Assembly: GCF_024211275.1 (NCBI RefSeq)
Contig: NZ_JAMLDX010000026.1
Location: 1-43,275, forward strand
Direction of reading: 5' to 3'
DNA: 43,275 nt
From: Sphingomonas tagetis
GTDB lineage: Bacteria > Pseudomonadota > Alphaproteobacteria > Sphingomonadales > Sphingomonadaceae
Numbering within the stretch: the first letter of the stretch is position 1; the number at the start of each line of letters is the position of its first letter. This document shows positions 32,308 through 40,399 of this stretch, piece by piece. The position numbers were made by a program, and so were the translations under genes. Under the pieces are notes generated by a model. It was not told the origin of the DNA. It did no database searches and saw nothing but the letters and a program-made list of their open reading frames with translations.

Positions 32308-33849
32308 TTAGGCGATTGGCCGATCCACCGCCACGGACTTTCGACGCGGAATCGCGGTGACCAACGCCGCGACCAGCGTCCCGATGCACAGCTGATAGGG
32401 GAAGGCGAGGGCGGTCTGCCCGGTGACGAAGGGCTGGAGCAACAGCACGGTGACGAACCCGGCGATCAGTCCCGCGATTACCGAACCGCTGTTCCCGCGG
32501 CGCGTGAACACCGCGACGAAATAGACGCCGAGCAGCCCGGCATAGGCGAACACCATCACCTGCAGCGCGAATTCGAGCAACGGCATGTCGGTATGTCGCT
32601 GCCAGTAGAAGCTCAGCACTGCGGTCGCGAACATCGCCAGCCCGACCACCGCCATGCCCCAGCGCCCGGCCCGGACATAGTGTTGCGGCTCGGCCCCGCC
32701 GCGCGCATCGCGCCAGGGCTGGTAGAAGTCGGCGATCATCACCGACGACATCGCGTTGAGCGCCGAATTGGTCGTCGCCACCGCCGCCGCGGTCACCCCG
32801 ATCGTCACGAGGCCGCGCAGCCCCGGCGGCACCTGCGTCAGGATATAGTGGACGAACACCGTCACCTTCTCGCCCGAAAAGCTGGTCGCGGCCTGATTGG
32901 CTTCCCCCATCAGGTCCGGCCGCTGATAAAAGATGTGCAACAGCAACCCGATCGTCACGAACATCGCGATCAGCGGCACGCTGGCGAGCTGCGACAGGAT
33001 CAGCCCGCGCGCGCCGGTCTTCGCGTCGGGGCTGGCGAGCAGCCGCTGCGTGGTGTCCTGATCGAGCCCCATATTGGCGGCATTGAGCAGAAACAGCCCG
33101 GTGCAGATCGCCAGCACGGTGAACGGCTTGGCGAGGTCGGTCGAGACATCGAACAGCCTGAGCTTGTCCATCCCGCCCGGTGCATTGTGCAGCGCCGCGA
33201 TCAGCTCGGCATTGCTGGCCGGGATCGACAGCCGCAGGAACACCAGCACCGCCAGCGCCGAGCCGGCATAGATGACGAACTGGATCAGATCGTTCCAGAT
33301 CACTGACTTGAGCCCACCATGAAAGGTGAACAGGAAGCTCACCAGCATCACGGCCGCCGCCGACAGGATGATCGCGTGCGCCGCGATGCTGCCGAACGCC
33401 ACCATCGCGATCGCGATCGCGGCGAGATAGACTCGCGCGCCGCCCGCCAGCACGCGCCCGACCAGGAACATCCCGCCCGCCGCCTGCTTGGCGCGCGCAT
33501 CGAACCTTGCCTCGAGCAATTCGTACACCGTCGTCGCGCGCATCGCATAGAAGCGCGGGATCAGCACATAGGCGACGAACACCGCCGCAACGATCGGCGC
33601 GACCACGGCACCGAGATAGGTATAGTCGCTGCGATAGCCCTGATCCGGTGCGCCGAGAAAGGTCGCCGCCGACTGCGTCGCCGACAGCACCGACACCGCT
33701 GCGAGCCAGGCCGGTATGGTCCGTCCGGCAAGGAAATAATCCTTGGTGTCGTCCGCCTTGAACCGCGAGAACGCCCAACCCCCGGCAAGAATCACGGCGA
33801 CGTACAACCCGACCACGATCCAGTCGAGCAAGGCGAATTGCGGCGTCAT
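32308..33849 (-). CDS. Sodium:solute symporter (SSS family)
   Basis: The protein has 513 residues with 13 or so membrane spans. Landmarks are the first span LDWIVVGLYVAVILAGGWAF, the family tract DDTKDYFLAGRTIPAWLAAV, SATFLGAPDQGY-like unwound helix 1 (SATQSAATFLGAPDQGYRSD), and the sodium-site helix VTAAAVATTNSALNAMSSVM. The SSS family carries sugars, sialic acid, amino acids and others with Na+. The neighbouring sialidase-like gene makes a monosaccharide substrate conceivable, but the sequence does not decide it. It lies 28 bp upstream of the TraB gene on the same strand. Confidence 0.9.
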   Translation of the reverse strand: MTPQFALLDWIVVGLYVAVILAGGWAFSRFKADDTKDYFLAGRTIPAWLAAVSVLSATQSAATFLGAPDQGYRSDYTYLGAVVAPIVAAVFVAYVLIPRFYAMRATTVYELLEARFDARAKQAAGGMFLVGRVLAGGARVYLAAIAIAMVAFGSIAAHAIILSAAAVMLVSFLFTFHGGLKSVIWNDLIQFVIYAGSALAVLVFLRLSIPASNAELIAALHNAPGGMDKLRLFDVSTDLAKPFTVLAICTGLFLLNAANMGLDQDTTQRLLASPDAKTGARGLILSQLASVPLIAMFVTIGLLLHIFYQRPDLMGEANQAATSFSGEKVTVFVHYILTQVPPGLRGLVTIGVTAAAVATTNSALNAMSSVMIADFYQPWRDARGGAEPQHYVRAGRWGMAVVGLAMFATAVLSFYWQRHTDMPLLEFALQVMVFAYAGLLGVYFVAVFTRRGNSGSVIAGLIAGFVTVLLLQPFVTGQTALAFPYQLCIGTLVAALVTAIPRRKSVAVDRPIA

Positions 33850-33890
33850 CGGCAGGGTGTAGCAGCTGTCACGTCGCCGTCACGAACCAA

Positions 33891-35675
33891 TCAGCGTTTG
33901 GTCGCGTCCTGAGAGAGTTGCCACGCGACCGAGATTTGCCCGGAGAAGATCGGAGCATATTTTCGCAGTTCGGCCTGTGCGATGGAATCGAACGCAGTGA
34001 AGCTGCGCATTCGCTCCATCGCGCCCGACTCCGCCCTGCGGTACAAACTACGCGCTTCGGCGGGCGACGCACGGTGCAGTCGCAGCAATCCTGCCAGGGT
34101 CCAGTCGCCGGAAATGCGGTCGGGGTGCGAGGGCGGCAGGTTCTGATAGATCGCGCGCGCCTGCCGCATCAGCGGCTCGGCTTCGCTCGTCCGCTTCTGT
34201 GATTCGAGGTTGCGCGCCAGCGTGATCATTGCGTTCGCGATCAACGGATGCGTCGCCGGCAGGCCCTTTTGCCGCACCGCCAGTGCCTTGCGATGAAACG
34301 GTTCGGACTCGGTGAAACGCTGCTGCCAGCTGAGATTGTCTGCCAGATTCTCATAGATGATCGCGAGCTCGGGATGCCCTGCCGGATAGTAACGCTCGGC
34401 CAGCGCCAATCCCTTGCGCAGCAGCGGCTCGGCTTCCTCGTAACGCTTCAACTCGTTGAGGTTCGTCGCGAGGTTGCTGTAGGCAAAGGCGAGATTTTCG
34501 AGGTTCTGAGGCTTTTCCGCCTCGCGCATCGCCAGCACACGGCGATAGAGCGTGTCGGCTTCTTCCCGCCGCCCCTGGCTCGACAGGATCGACGCCAGCG
34601 CCTCATAACCCGTGGCCAGCCCCGGATCGCCGAGCTTGAGATACGTCTCGCGCAGCCGCACGGATGTGCGGATCGCCGCCTCGGCTTCGACATATTTGCC
34701 CTGCGCCTGCAGGTTCCACGCGAGATTGGTGTAGTTTTCCGCAATCTGTTCGCTGCCCGGCGGTAGCGAAGCTTCCTGGATTGCCAGCGCCTTGCGGTTC
34801 AGCGGTTCACCCTCCGCCAGCCGTCCCTGCTTGTCGATGGCAAAGGCGAGGCTGGTGTAGAGCGTGGAAAGACCGAGCCTGCTGAAGTCGGGAATGCTTT
34901 CAGCCAAGGCCACCGCCTTTCGCAACGCACTTTCCGCCTCGGCATATTTTCCCAGCTCGTTGAGCACGAGCGCCAGCACGCGATAGCGCGGGATCATCCG
35001 GACATCGGTGGCTGGCAATTGCGCGATATAGATTTCGAGGGCGCGGCGGGCGAGCGGCTCGGCCTCGCGCGCGCGGTCGGTCTGGCGTAGAACCACCGCC
35101 AGATCGGACATCGCCCGCGCGTGCCCGATCTTGCCGGTCTCGCCACTGGACTCGTACAGCGCGATCGTGCGGCGGAGCACGGCTTCCGCCCCGGCGAGGT
35201 CGTCGGTGCTGTGCAGGCTTTCGGCGAGCTGGAAATAATAGGGCGACAGCGAGAGTGGCTGCGCGGTGCGCTTCGGTTCGGCGATGGCGAGATAGCTACG
35301 CAACAACGGCACCAGCTCGGCATGCTTCTCCGTCTCGACCAGCGCGCGGATCAGATAATTATACGCGACTTCCCGGTCGCTATGCGCCGCGGGCAGCGAA
35401 CGGTTGGCGATATCGAGCGCGGCGCGGGCGAACTTCTCGCTGCGCGCCACGTCGGGCACGCGCCACGCGATGTTCGCACCGCCGAGATAAAGATCGAGGC
35501 AATAGTCGCCCGCTGGCTTGGTCGCCGCACACGCCGCCGCCGCCTTGTCGAGCGCCGCCGCAGCAGCGGGCCAATCCTTGCGCGCGACCGCCGCCAGCGC
35601 TTCGGGCGTCAGTTCGGCCCGCCCCGCAGTCTGCGGAGCGGCGACCATCGCGACGATGCCAGCCAGCCAGAACAT
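33891..35675 (-). CDS. Secreted tetratricopeptide-repeat protein (paralogue of 730-1899)
   Basis: The protein has 594 residues with a signal peptide (MFWLAGIVAMVAAPQTAGRA). From about residue 70 to 540 it is a chain of kinesin-light-chain-type TPRs, roughly ten, e.g. AIYENLADNLSWQQRFTESE and LATGYEALASILSSQGRREE. The cysteine pair C49/C59 (C-x9-C followed by LDL) matches the pair in the shorter TPR protein at 730-1899, and both end in a similar AWQLS / AWEIS tract before a basic tail. It is presumably a periplasmic scaffold; the partner is unknown. It stands between the symporter and lysK, all on the minus strand. Confidence 0.85.
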   Translation of the reverse strand: MFWLAGIVAMVAAPQTAGRAELTPEALAAVARKDWPAAAAALDKAAAACAATKPAGDYCLDLYLGGANIAWRVPDVARSEKFARAALDIANRSLPAAHSDREVAYNYLIRALVETEKHAELVPLLRSYLAIAEPKRTAQPLSLSPYYFQLAESLHSTDDLAGAEAVLRRTIALYESSGETGKIGHARAMSDLAVVLRQTDRAREAEPLARRALEIYIAQLPATDVRMIPRYRVLALVLNELGKYAEAESALRKAVALAESIPDFSRLGLSTLYTSLAFAIDKQGRLAEGEPLNRKALAIQEASLPPGSEQIAENYTNLAWNLQAQGKYVEAEAAIRTSVRLRETYLKLGDPGLATGYEALASILSSQGRREEADTLYRRVLAMREAEKPQNLENLAFAYSNLATNLNELKRYEEAEPLLRKGLALAERYYPAGHPELAIIYENLADNLSWQQRFTESEPFHRKALAVRQKGLPATHPLIANAMITLARNLESQKRTSEAEPLMRQARAIYQNLPPSHPDRISGDWTLAGLLRLHRASPAEARSLYRRAESGAMERMRSFTAFDSIAQAELRKYAPIFSGQISVAWQLSQDATKR

Positions 35676-35720
35676 GACGCAGGTCGTAGCAAAGCCTTCG
35701 CCGCCATGCCTCTGACAAAA

Positions 35721-37298
35721 TCAGGCGGCTTTGGCCAGCGCCTCGGCGATCAGCTTCCGCGAGTTCTCCACCCCGTACAGCGCGATGAAGCTGCCCATGC
35801 GCGGCCCCTGGCTCGACCCCAGCAGCGTCTCGTACAGCGCCTTGAACCAGTCGCGCAGCACCTCCTTGCCGAAGCGCGCCTTGCCGATTTCGTACACCGC
35901 GTCCTGAATCGCATCCGCGCCGGCGTCGGCGCCCAGCGCTTCCAACTGCGCATCCAGATCGCGCAACGCCTCGGCCTCGACGCCCTCGGGCGCGCGGCGG
36001 TTCAGCGTCGGCGCGATGAAGTCGCGGCCATAGGCGAGCGCATAGCCGATCAACTGGTCGAGCGCCGGGTGCTTCTCCGGCGTCGCGTCGGGCAGGTAGT
36101 TGGCGAGATAGCCCCACACCTGCGCCTTGGTCGCCTCGCCCATCACGCCGACCAGGTTGAGGAGCAGCCCGAACGTCACCGGCAGCGTCTCGCCGGGCAC
36201 ATCGCCATTATGGATATGGTGTACCGGGTTGCCGAGCTTCTGCGCGACTTCCTGCGTCGGATAATTCGCCCGGAACTGCCAGTAATCGTCCACCGCGCGC
36301 GGGATGAGCCCCAGGTGCAGCGCCTTGGCCTTTTTGGGCTCGCGATAGATGTAGAAGGCGAGGCTCTCGTCCGGGCCATAGGTCAGCCACTGGTCGAGGC
36401 TCAGGCCATTGCCCTTCGACTTGGAGATCTTCTCGCCCTTCTCGTCGAGGAACATCTCATAGTTGAACCCCTCGGGCGGCTTGCCGCCGAGCACGCGCGC
36501 GATCTTGCTCGACTGGATCACCGAATCGATCAGGTCCTTGCCCGCCATTTCGTAATCGACGCCCAGCGCGACCCAGCGCATCGCCCAGTCGACCTTCCAT
36601 TGCAGCTTGGCCTTGCCGCCCAGGATCGACTGCTCGATCCGCTCGCCCTCATCGGTGAACGCGATCATCCCAGTCTCGGGGTCGAGCACCTCGACCGGAA
36701 CCTGCAATACGATGCCCGACTTCGGGCTTACCGGCAGCACGGGCGAATAGGTCGCCTGCCGCTCCGCGCGCAGCGTCGGAAGCATCACATCCATGATGCC
36801 TTGATAGTGCCGCAGCACGCCCTTCAGCGCTTCGTCGAACGTCCCGTCGCTGTAGTAATCGGTGGACGACACGAACTCGTAATCGAAGCCGAACCGGTCG
36901 AGGAATTGCCGCAGCATCGCATTGTTGTGATGCGCGAAGCTCTCATATTTCTCGAACGGATCGGGCACCTGCGTCAGTGGCTTGCCGAGATATTCGGCCA
37001 GCATCGCCTGGTTCGGCACATTGTCGGGCACCTTGCGCAGCCCGTCCATGTCGTCGCTGAACGCGATCAGGCGGGTGGGGGTGTCGCTCAGCGTCTCGAA
37101 CGCCTGGCGCACCATCGTCGTGCGCAGCACTTCGTTGAACGTGCCGATATGCGGCAGCCCCGACGGGCCATAGCCGGTCTCGAACAGCACATGGCCTTTC
37201 GCAGGCACGCCGTCGGGGTAGCGCTTGAGGAGCTTGCGCGCTTCCTCATAGGGCCAGGCCTTGGACTCGAATGCGGCGGTGCGAAGATCGTCGGTCAT
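35721..37298 (-). CDS. lysK: Class I lysyl-tRNA synthetase
   Basis: The protein has 525 residues. It charges tRNA-Lys. The class I type is shown by the HIGH-equivalent ETGYGPSGLPHIGTFNEVLR (about 40-59), the KMSKS-equivalent KISKSKGNGLSL (about 288-299) and a C-terminal helical anticodon-binding domain. Most bacteria use the unrelated class II enzyme; alphaproteobacteria and archaea use this one. ATG 37298 is taken as the start because MTDDLRTAAFESKAWPYEEA is the conserved beginning; a longer frame adds only unrelated residues. It is divergent from feoA. Confidence 0.95.
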   Translation of the reverse strand: MTDDLRTAAFESKAWPYEEARKLLKRYPDGVPAKGHVLFETGYGPSGLPHIGTFNEVLRTTMVRQAFETLSDTPTRLIAFSDDMDGLRKVPDNVPNQAMLAEYLGKPLTQVPDPFEKYESFAHHNNAMLRQFLDRFGFDYEFVSSTDYYSDGTFDEALKGVLRHYQGIMDVMLPTLRAERQATYSPVLPVSPKSGIVLQVPVEVLDPETGMIAFTDEGERIEQSILGGKAKLQWKVDWAMRWVALGVDYEMAGKDLIDSVIQSSKIARVLGGKPPEGFNYEMFLDEKGEKISKSKGNGLSLDQWLTYGPDESLAFYIYREPKKAKALHLGLIPRAVDDYWQFRANYPTQEVAQKLGNPVHHIHNGDVPGETLPVTFGLLLNLVGVMGEATKAQVWGYLANYLPDATPEKHPALDQLIGYALAYGRDFIAPTLNRRAPEGVEAEALRDLDAQLEALGADAGADAIQDAVYEIGKARFGKEVLRDWFKALYETLLGSSQGPRMGSFIALYGVENSRKLIAEALAKAA

Positions 37299-37389
37299 GA
37301 TCGCGCGGCGGTGCGCGAAGCTCGCGCCATTTGCAAGGTTCCAGCACGCCAGACGCGAATGGCTCGCAAAAACTCTGGCAATCATCCCG

Positions 37390-37416
37390 TATAATTGCTA
37401 ATCGCTCGCATTATGA
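37390..37416 (+). promoter_or_regulatory. Candidate feoAB promoter and Fur-like palindrome
   Basis: A perfect TATAAT at 37390 could be the -10 box, though no good -35 is visible. It overlaps an imperfect palindrome, TTGCTAATCGCTCGCA flanked by ATAAT and TTAT, that resembles alphaproteobacterial Fur boxes. This would put the iron-responsive operator on top of the feoA start. Both calls are by eye. Confidence 0.4.
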
Positions 37417-37661
37417 GTCACAAGCTGGCGCATGCGGCGCGCAACATCCCTGGCACCGTTTCCTCGATCGACTGGGAGTCGCTCAGCGCCAGTGAGGCGC
37501 GCCGGCTGCGCGAATTCGGGCTGGACGAGGGCGTCGAGGTCGAGCTGGTCAAGCCCGGCGGCTGGTTCGGCGGCCCCGCGGCGGTGCGAATCGGGCGGAT
37601 GACGGTGGCGTTGCGCCGCCATGTGGCTGAAGCGATTCGGATCGTAGTTCCGGCCGAATGA
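37413..37661 (+). CDS. feoA: Ferrous iron transport protein A
   Basis: The protein has 82 residues with an SH3-like fold. It assists FeoB in ferrous iron uptake. The tract SASEARRLREFGLDEGVEVE, followed by LVKPG, is the FeoA pattern, and the end (RIGRMTVALRRHVAEAIRIV) matches as well. No clear Shine-Dalgarno sequence precedes the ATG at 37413; if the TATAAT at 37390 is used, the leader would be very short. Its stop overlaps the feoB start (ATGA), so the two are coupled. Confidence 0.92.
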   Translation: MSHKLAHAARNIPGTVSSIDWESLSASEARRLREFGLDEGVEVELVKPGGWFGGPAAVRIGRMTVALRRHVAEAIRIVVPAE

Positions 37662-39502
37662 CGCCGGCACCGCTCGTTGCGCTGGTCGGCAATCCCAATG
37701 CCGGCAAGACCGCGCTGTTCAATGCGCTGACCGGCGCCCGGCAAAAGGTCGGCAATTATCCCGGTGTCACGGTCGAGCGGCACGCCGGCAGGATGGCGTT
37801 CGAGGACGGCCGTCCGGTCGAACTGGTCGATCTGCCCGGCACCTACAGCCTCGATCCCTCCAGCCCCGACGAGCAGGTCACGCGCGATGTCGTGCTGGGC
37901 AAGCAGGAAGGCGAGCGGCTGCCGGACGCGCTGGTGGTCGTTGCCGACGCCTCCAATCTCGAAAACCATTTGCGCTTCGTACTCCAGCTGCGCCAGCTCG
38001 GCCGGCCGATGGTGGTCGCGCTCAACATGATCGACATGGCGACTCGCGACGGGCTGCGGATCGACGCCGATGCGCTGTCCGCCGCGCTGGGCGTGCCGGT
38101 CGTCACCACGGTCGCGGTACGCAAGCGCGGGCTGGACGAGCTGCGCACCGCGCTCGCGGGTGTCCTGCTGAGCGCCAGGCCCACGCCGCCCGACACGCTC
38201 GACGCCGACATCACCCATTTTCAGCGCGAAGCGCGCCGCATCGCCAGCGAAGCGATCATCGAGCAGCCGCGCGGACGTGCCTTCACCCGCGGCGTCGATC
38301 GAGTCGTGCTGCACCCGGTCGCCGGGCCGCTGATCTTGCTCGCCGTGCTGTTCGTGATGTTCCAGGCGGTCTATGCCTGGTCCGAAGCGCCGATCGGCTG
38401 GATCGAGGGCTTGCAGGGCTGGCTTGGTGAAGCCGCCGTCGCCAGTCTGCCCGAAGGCTTCCTGCGCGATCTGCTGGTCGAGGGGATCATCGGCGGCGTC
38501 GGTTCGGTCGTCGTCTTCCTGCCGCAGATCGTGATCCTGTTCTTCTTCATCCTGCTGCTCGAGGCGACTGGCTATATGGTCCGCGCCGCCTTTCTGATGG
38601 ACCGGCTTATGGCCGGGGTCGGGCTGTCGGGCCGCTCGTTCATTCCGCTGCTCTCGTCCTTCGCCTGCGCGATCCCCGGGATCATGGCGACGCGCTCGAT
38701 CGACGATCCCAAGGAGCGGTTGACCACCATCCTGATCGCGCCGCTGATGACCTGTTCGGCCCGGCTGCCGGTCTATGCGGTGATCATCGGCGCGTTCATT
38801 CCGGCAACGAGCGTCGCGCCGGGGATCGGGCTGCAAGGACTCGTCCTGCTCGCGCTGTATATCTTCGGTATTCTCGGCGCGGTCGCCGCGGCCTTCGTGC
38901 TTCGAATGACCGCGACCAAGGGCAAGAGCGGCGGCTTCATGATGGAGCTGCCGCGCTACCAGCTCCCGTCGCTTCGCGATCTCGCCATCGGGCTGTGGCA
39001 GCGCGCCTATGTCTTCCTGCGCCGCGCGGGCACGATCATCATGGGCGTGACGGTCGCGCTGTGGCTGCTCGCTTCCTATCCGGTCGCGCCGGAAGGGCAG
39101 AAGCAGAGCGAATATTCAGTCGCCGGCCGGATCGCCTCGGGCCTCGAGGTCGTGCTGCATCCGATCGGCTTCAATCACGAAATGAGTCTCGCGGTGATTC
39201 CGGCGATGGCGGCGCGCGAGGTCGCGGTGGCGGCGCTCCAGACCGTCTATTCGATCGATGCCGAGGCCGATGCGGAAGGGCAGGCGCTCGGCACCCAGCT
39301 AGCCGCGCGCTGGTCGCTGCCGACCGCGCTTGCCTTCCTCGCCTGGTTCGTGTTCGCGCCGCAATGCCTCTCGACCATCGCGGTTGCGCGGCGGGAGACC
39401 AATGGCTGGAAATGGCCGATCGTGATGATCGTCTATCTGTTCGCGCTGGCATATATCGCGGCGGGCGTCACTTTCTGGACGGCGACCGCGCTCGGCCTCT
39501 AG
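37658..39502 (+). CDS. feoB: Ferrous iron transporter B
   Basis: The protein has 614 residues. The N-terminal G domain has P-loop GNPNAGKTALFNALTG (about 10-25), the switch tract VGNYPGVTVERHAGRM, the DLPGTYSL (G3) motif and NMID (G4). The C-terminal membrane domain holds the Gate repeats, with SFACAIPGIMATRSI and a second FNHEMSLAVIPAMAAREVAV. It carries Fe2+ across the inner membrane. The protein is shorter than E. coli FeoB (about 770), mainly from a compact linker and C-terminus, as is usual in sphingomonads. No FeoC gene follows. Confidence 0.95.
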   Translation: MTPAPLVALVGNPNAGKTALFNALTGARQKVGNYPGVTVERHAGRMAFEDGRPVELVDLPGTYSLDPSSPDEQVTRDVVLGKQEGERLPDALVVVADASNLENHLRFVLQLRQLGRPMVVALNMIDMATRDGLRIDADALSAALGVPVVTTVAVRKRGLDELRTALAGVLLSARPTPPDTLDADITHFQREARRIASEAIIEQPRGRAFTRGVDRVVLHPVAGPLILLAVLFVMFQAVYAWSEAPIGWIEGLQGWLGEAAVASLPEGFLRDLLVEGIIGGVGSVVVFLPQIVILFFFILLLEATGYMVRAAFLMDRLMAGVGLSGRSFIPLLSSFACAIPGIMATRSIDDPKERLTTILIAPLMTCSARLPVYAVIIGAFIPATSVAPGIGLQGLVLLALYIFGILGAVAAAFVLRMTATKGKSGGFMMELPRYQLPSLRDLAIGLWQRAYVFLRRAGTIIMGVTVALWLLASYPVAPEGQKQSEYSVAGRIASGLEVVLHPIGFNHEMSLAVIPAMAAREVAVAALQTVYSIDAEADAEGQALGTQLAARWSLPTALAFLAWFVFAPQCLSTIAVARRETNGWKWPIVMIVYLFALAYIAAGVTFWTATALGL

Positions 39503-39672
39503 TCGCGCTTCGAATCGTCCAATGTACGGTCGATCCGTGCGCGATTGGCCTCATCGCGCGCCTTCTCCGCTTTGGTCCGCCCGAATTTCGCACGGTTCTC
39601 CACAGCCTTTGCACCGGCTGCCGCCTTCGCCCTGGTCTTGCGTGCCTTGTTCAGGTTGACGATATCGGCCAT
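39499..39672 (-). CDS. DUF4169 family small protein
   Basis: The protein has 57 residues, very rich in Lys, Arg and Ala (MADIVNLNKARKTRAKAAAG, NRAKFGRTKAEKARDEANRA, ending DDSKRD). This is the DUF4169 pattern found across alphaproteobacteria. The basic, helical make-up suggests nucleic acid contact, but no function is known. Its stop overlaps the feoB stop by 4 bp in convergent orientation, and its start is divergent from ssb. Confidence 0.85.
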   Translation of the reverse strand: MADIVNLNKARKTRAKAAAGAKAVENRAKFGRTKAEKARDEANRARIDRTLDDSKRD

Positions 39673-39707
39673 CCCATTCCCGATAACGAATCCAAGGCGG
39701 AGTTTCC

Positions 39708-40283
39708 ATGGCGGGCAGCGTCAACAAGGTGATCCTGGTCGGCAATCTCGGGCGCGATCCCGAAAGCCGGTCCTTCTCGAACGGCGGCAAGGTGGTCGAG
39801 CTTCGCATCGCCACCAGCGAGAGCTGGAAGGACCGCAACAGCGGCGAGCGCAAGGAAAAAACCGAATGGCACACCGTCAAGGTGTTCAACGAGGGCCTCG
39901 CCAACGTCGCCGAGCGCTACCTGCGCAAGGGCAGCAAGGTCTATATCGAGGGCGCGCTGACCACCCGCAAATGGCAGGACCCGCAGGGCAACGACCGTTA
40001 TTCGACCGAGATCGTGCTGCAGGGCTTCAACAGCGTGCTGACAATGCTCGACGGCGCGCCGGGCGGCGGTGGCGCTGCCGGCGGCGGCGGTGGCCGTGGC
40101 GCCGAGGATTGGGGCGGCGGCAATGACGATTTCGCCGGCCAGTCGAGCAACCGCAGCGGTGGCGGCTTTGGCGGCGGATCGGGCGGCGGAGGCGGCTTTG
40201 GCGGCGGCGGCGGCGCCAGCCGTGGCGGCGGCGCCCCGGCCGGCGGTTTCCCCGACGATCTCGACGACGACGTGCCCTTCTGA
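39708..40283 (+). CDS. ssb: Single-stranded DNA-binding protein
   Basis: The protein has 191 residues. The OB-fold (about 1-112) shows MAGSVNKVILVGNLGRDPES, ATSESWKDRNSGERKEKTEW, VYIEGALTTRKWQDPQGNDR and YSTEIVLQGF. A long glycine-rich linker (about 117-180) leads to the acidic partner-binding tip DDLDDDVPF. Coats single-stranded DNA in replication and repair and recruits partners by its C-terminal tip. Confidence 0.97.
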   Translation: MAGSVNKVILVGNLGRDPESRSFSNGGKVVELRIATSESWKDRNSGERKEKTEWHTVKVFNEGLANVAERYLRKGSKVYIEGALTTRKWQDPQGNDRYSTEIVLQGFNSVLTMLDGAPGGGGAAGGGGGRGAEDWGGGNDDFAGQSSNRSGGGFGGGSGGGGGFGGGGGASRGGGAPAGGFPDDLDDDVPF

Positions 40284-40399
40284 ACCGTCAACCGCGTTGC
40301 CACCAGGGCAGGGTAGGAAAGGCGCCTTTCCGGGTAATGGGTTGAGCGCCGTCCCGGGCTAACCTAGCCTTTCCGCCAGTCCTGCAAAGGGAGCGCGGA

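Noticed and set aside
30259..33849. Sialic acid catabolic cluster
   Set aside because: No aldolase, kinase or epimerase gene for sialic acid is present in the window.
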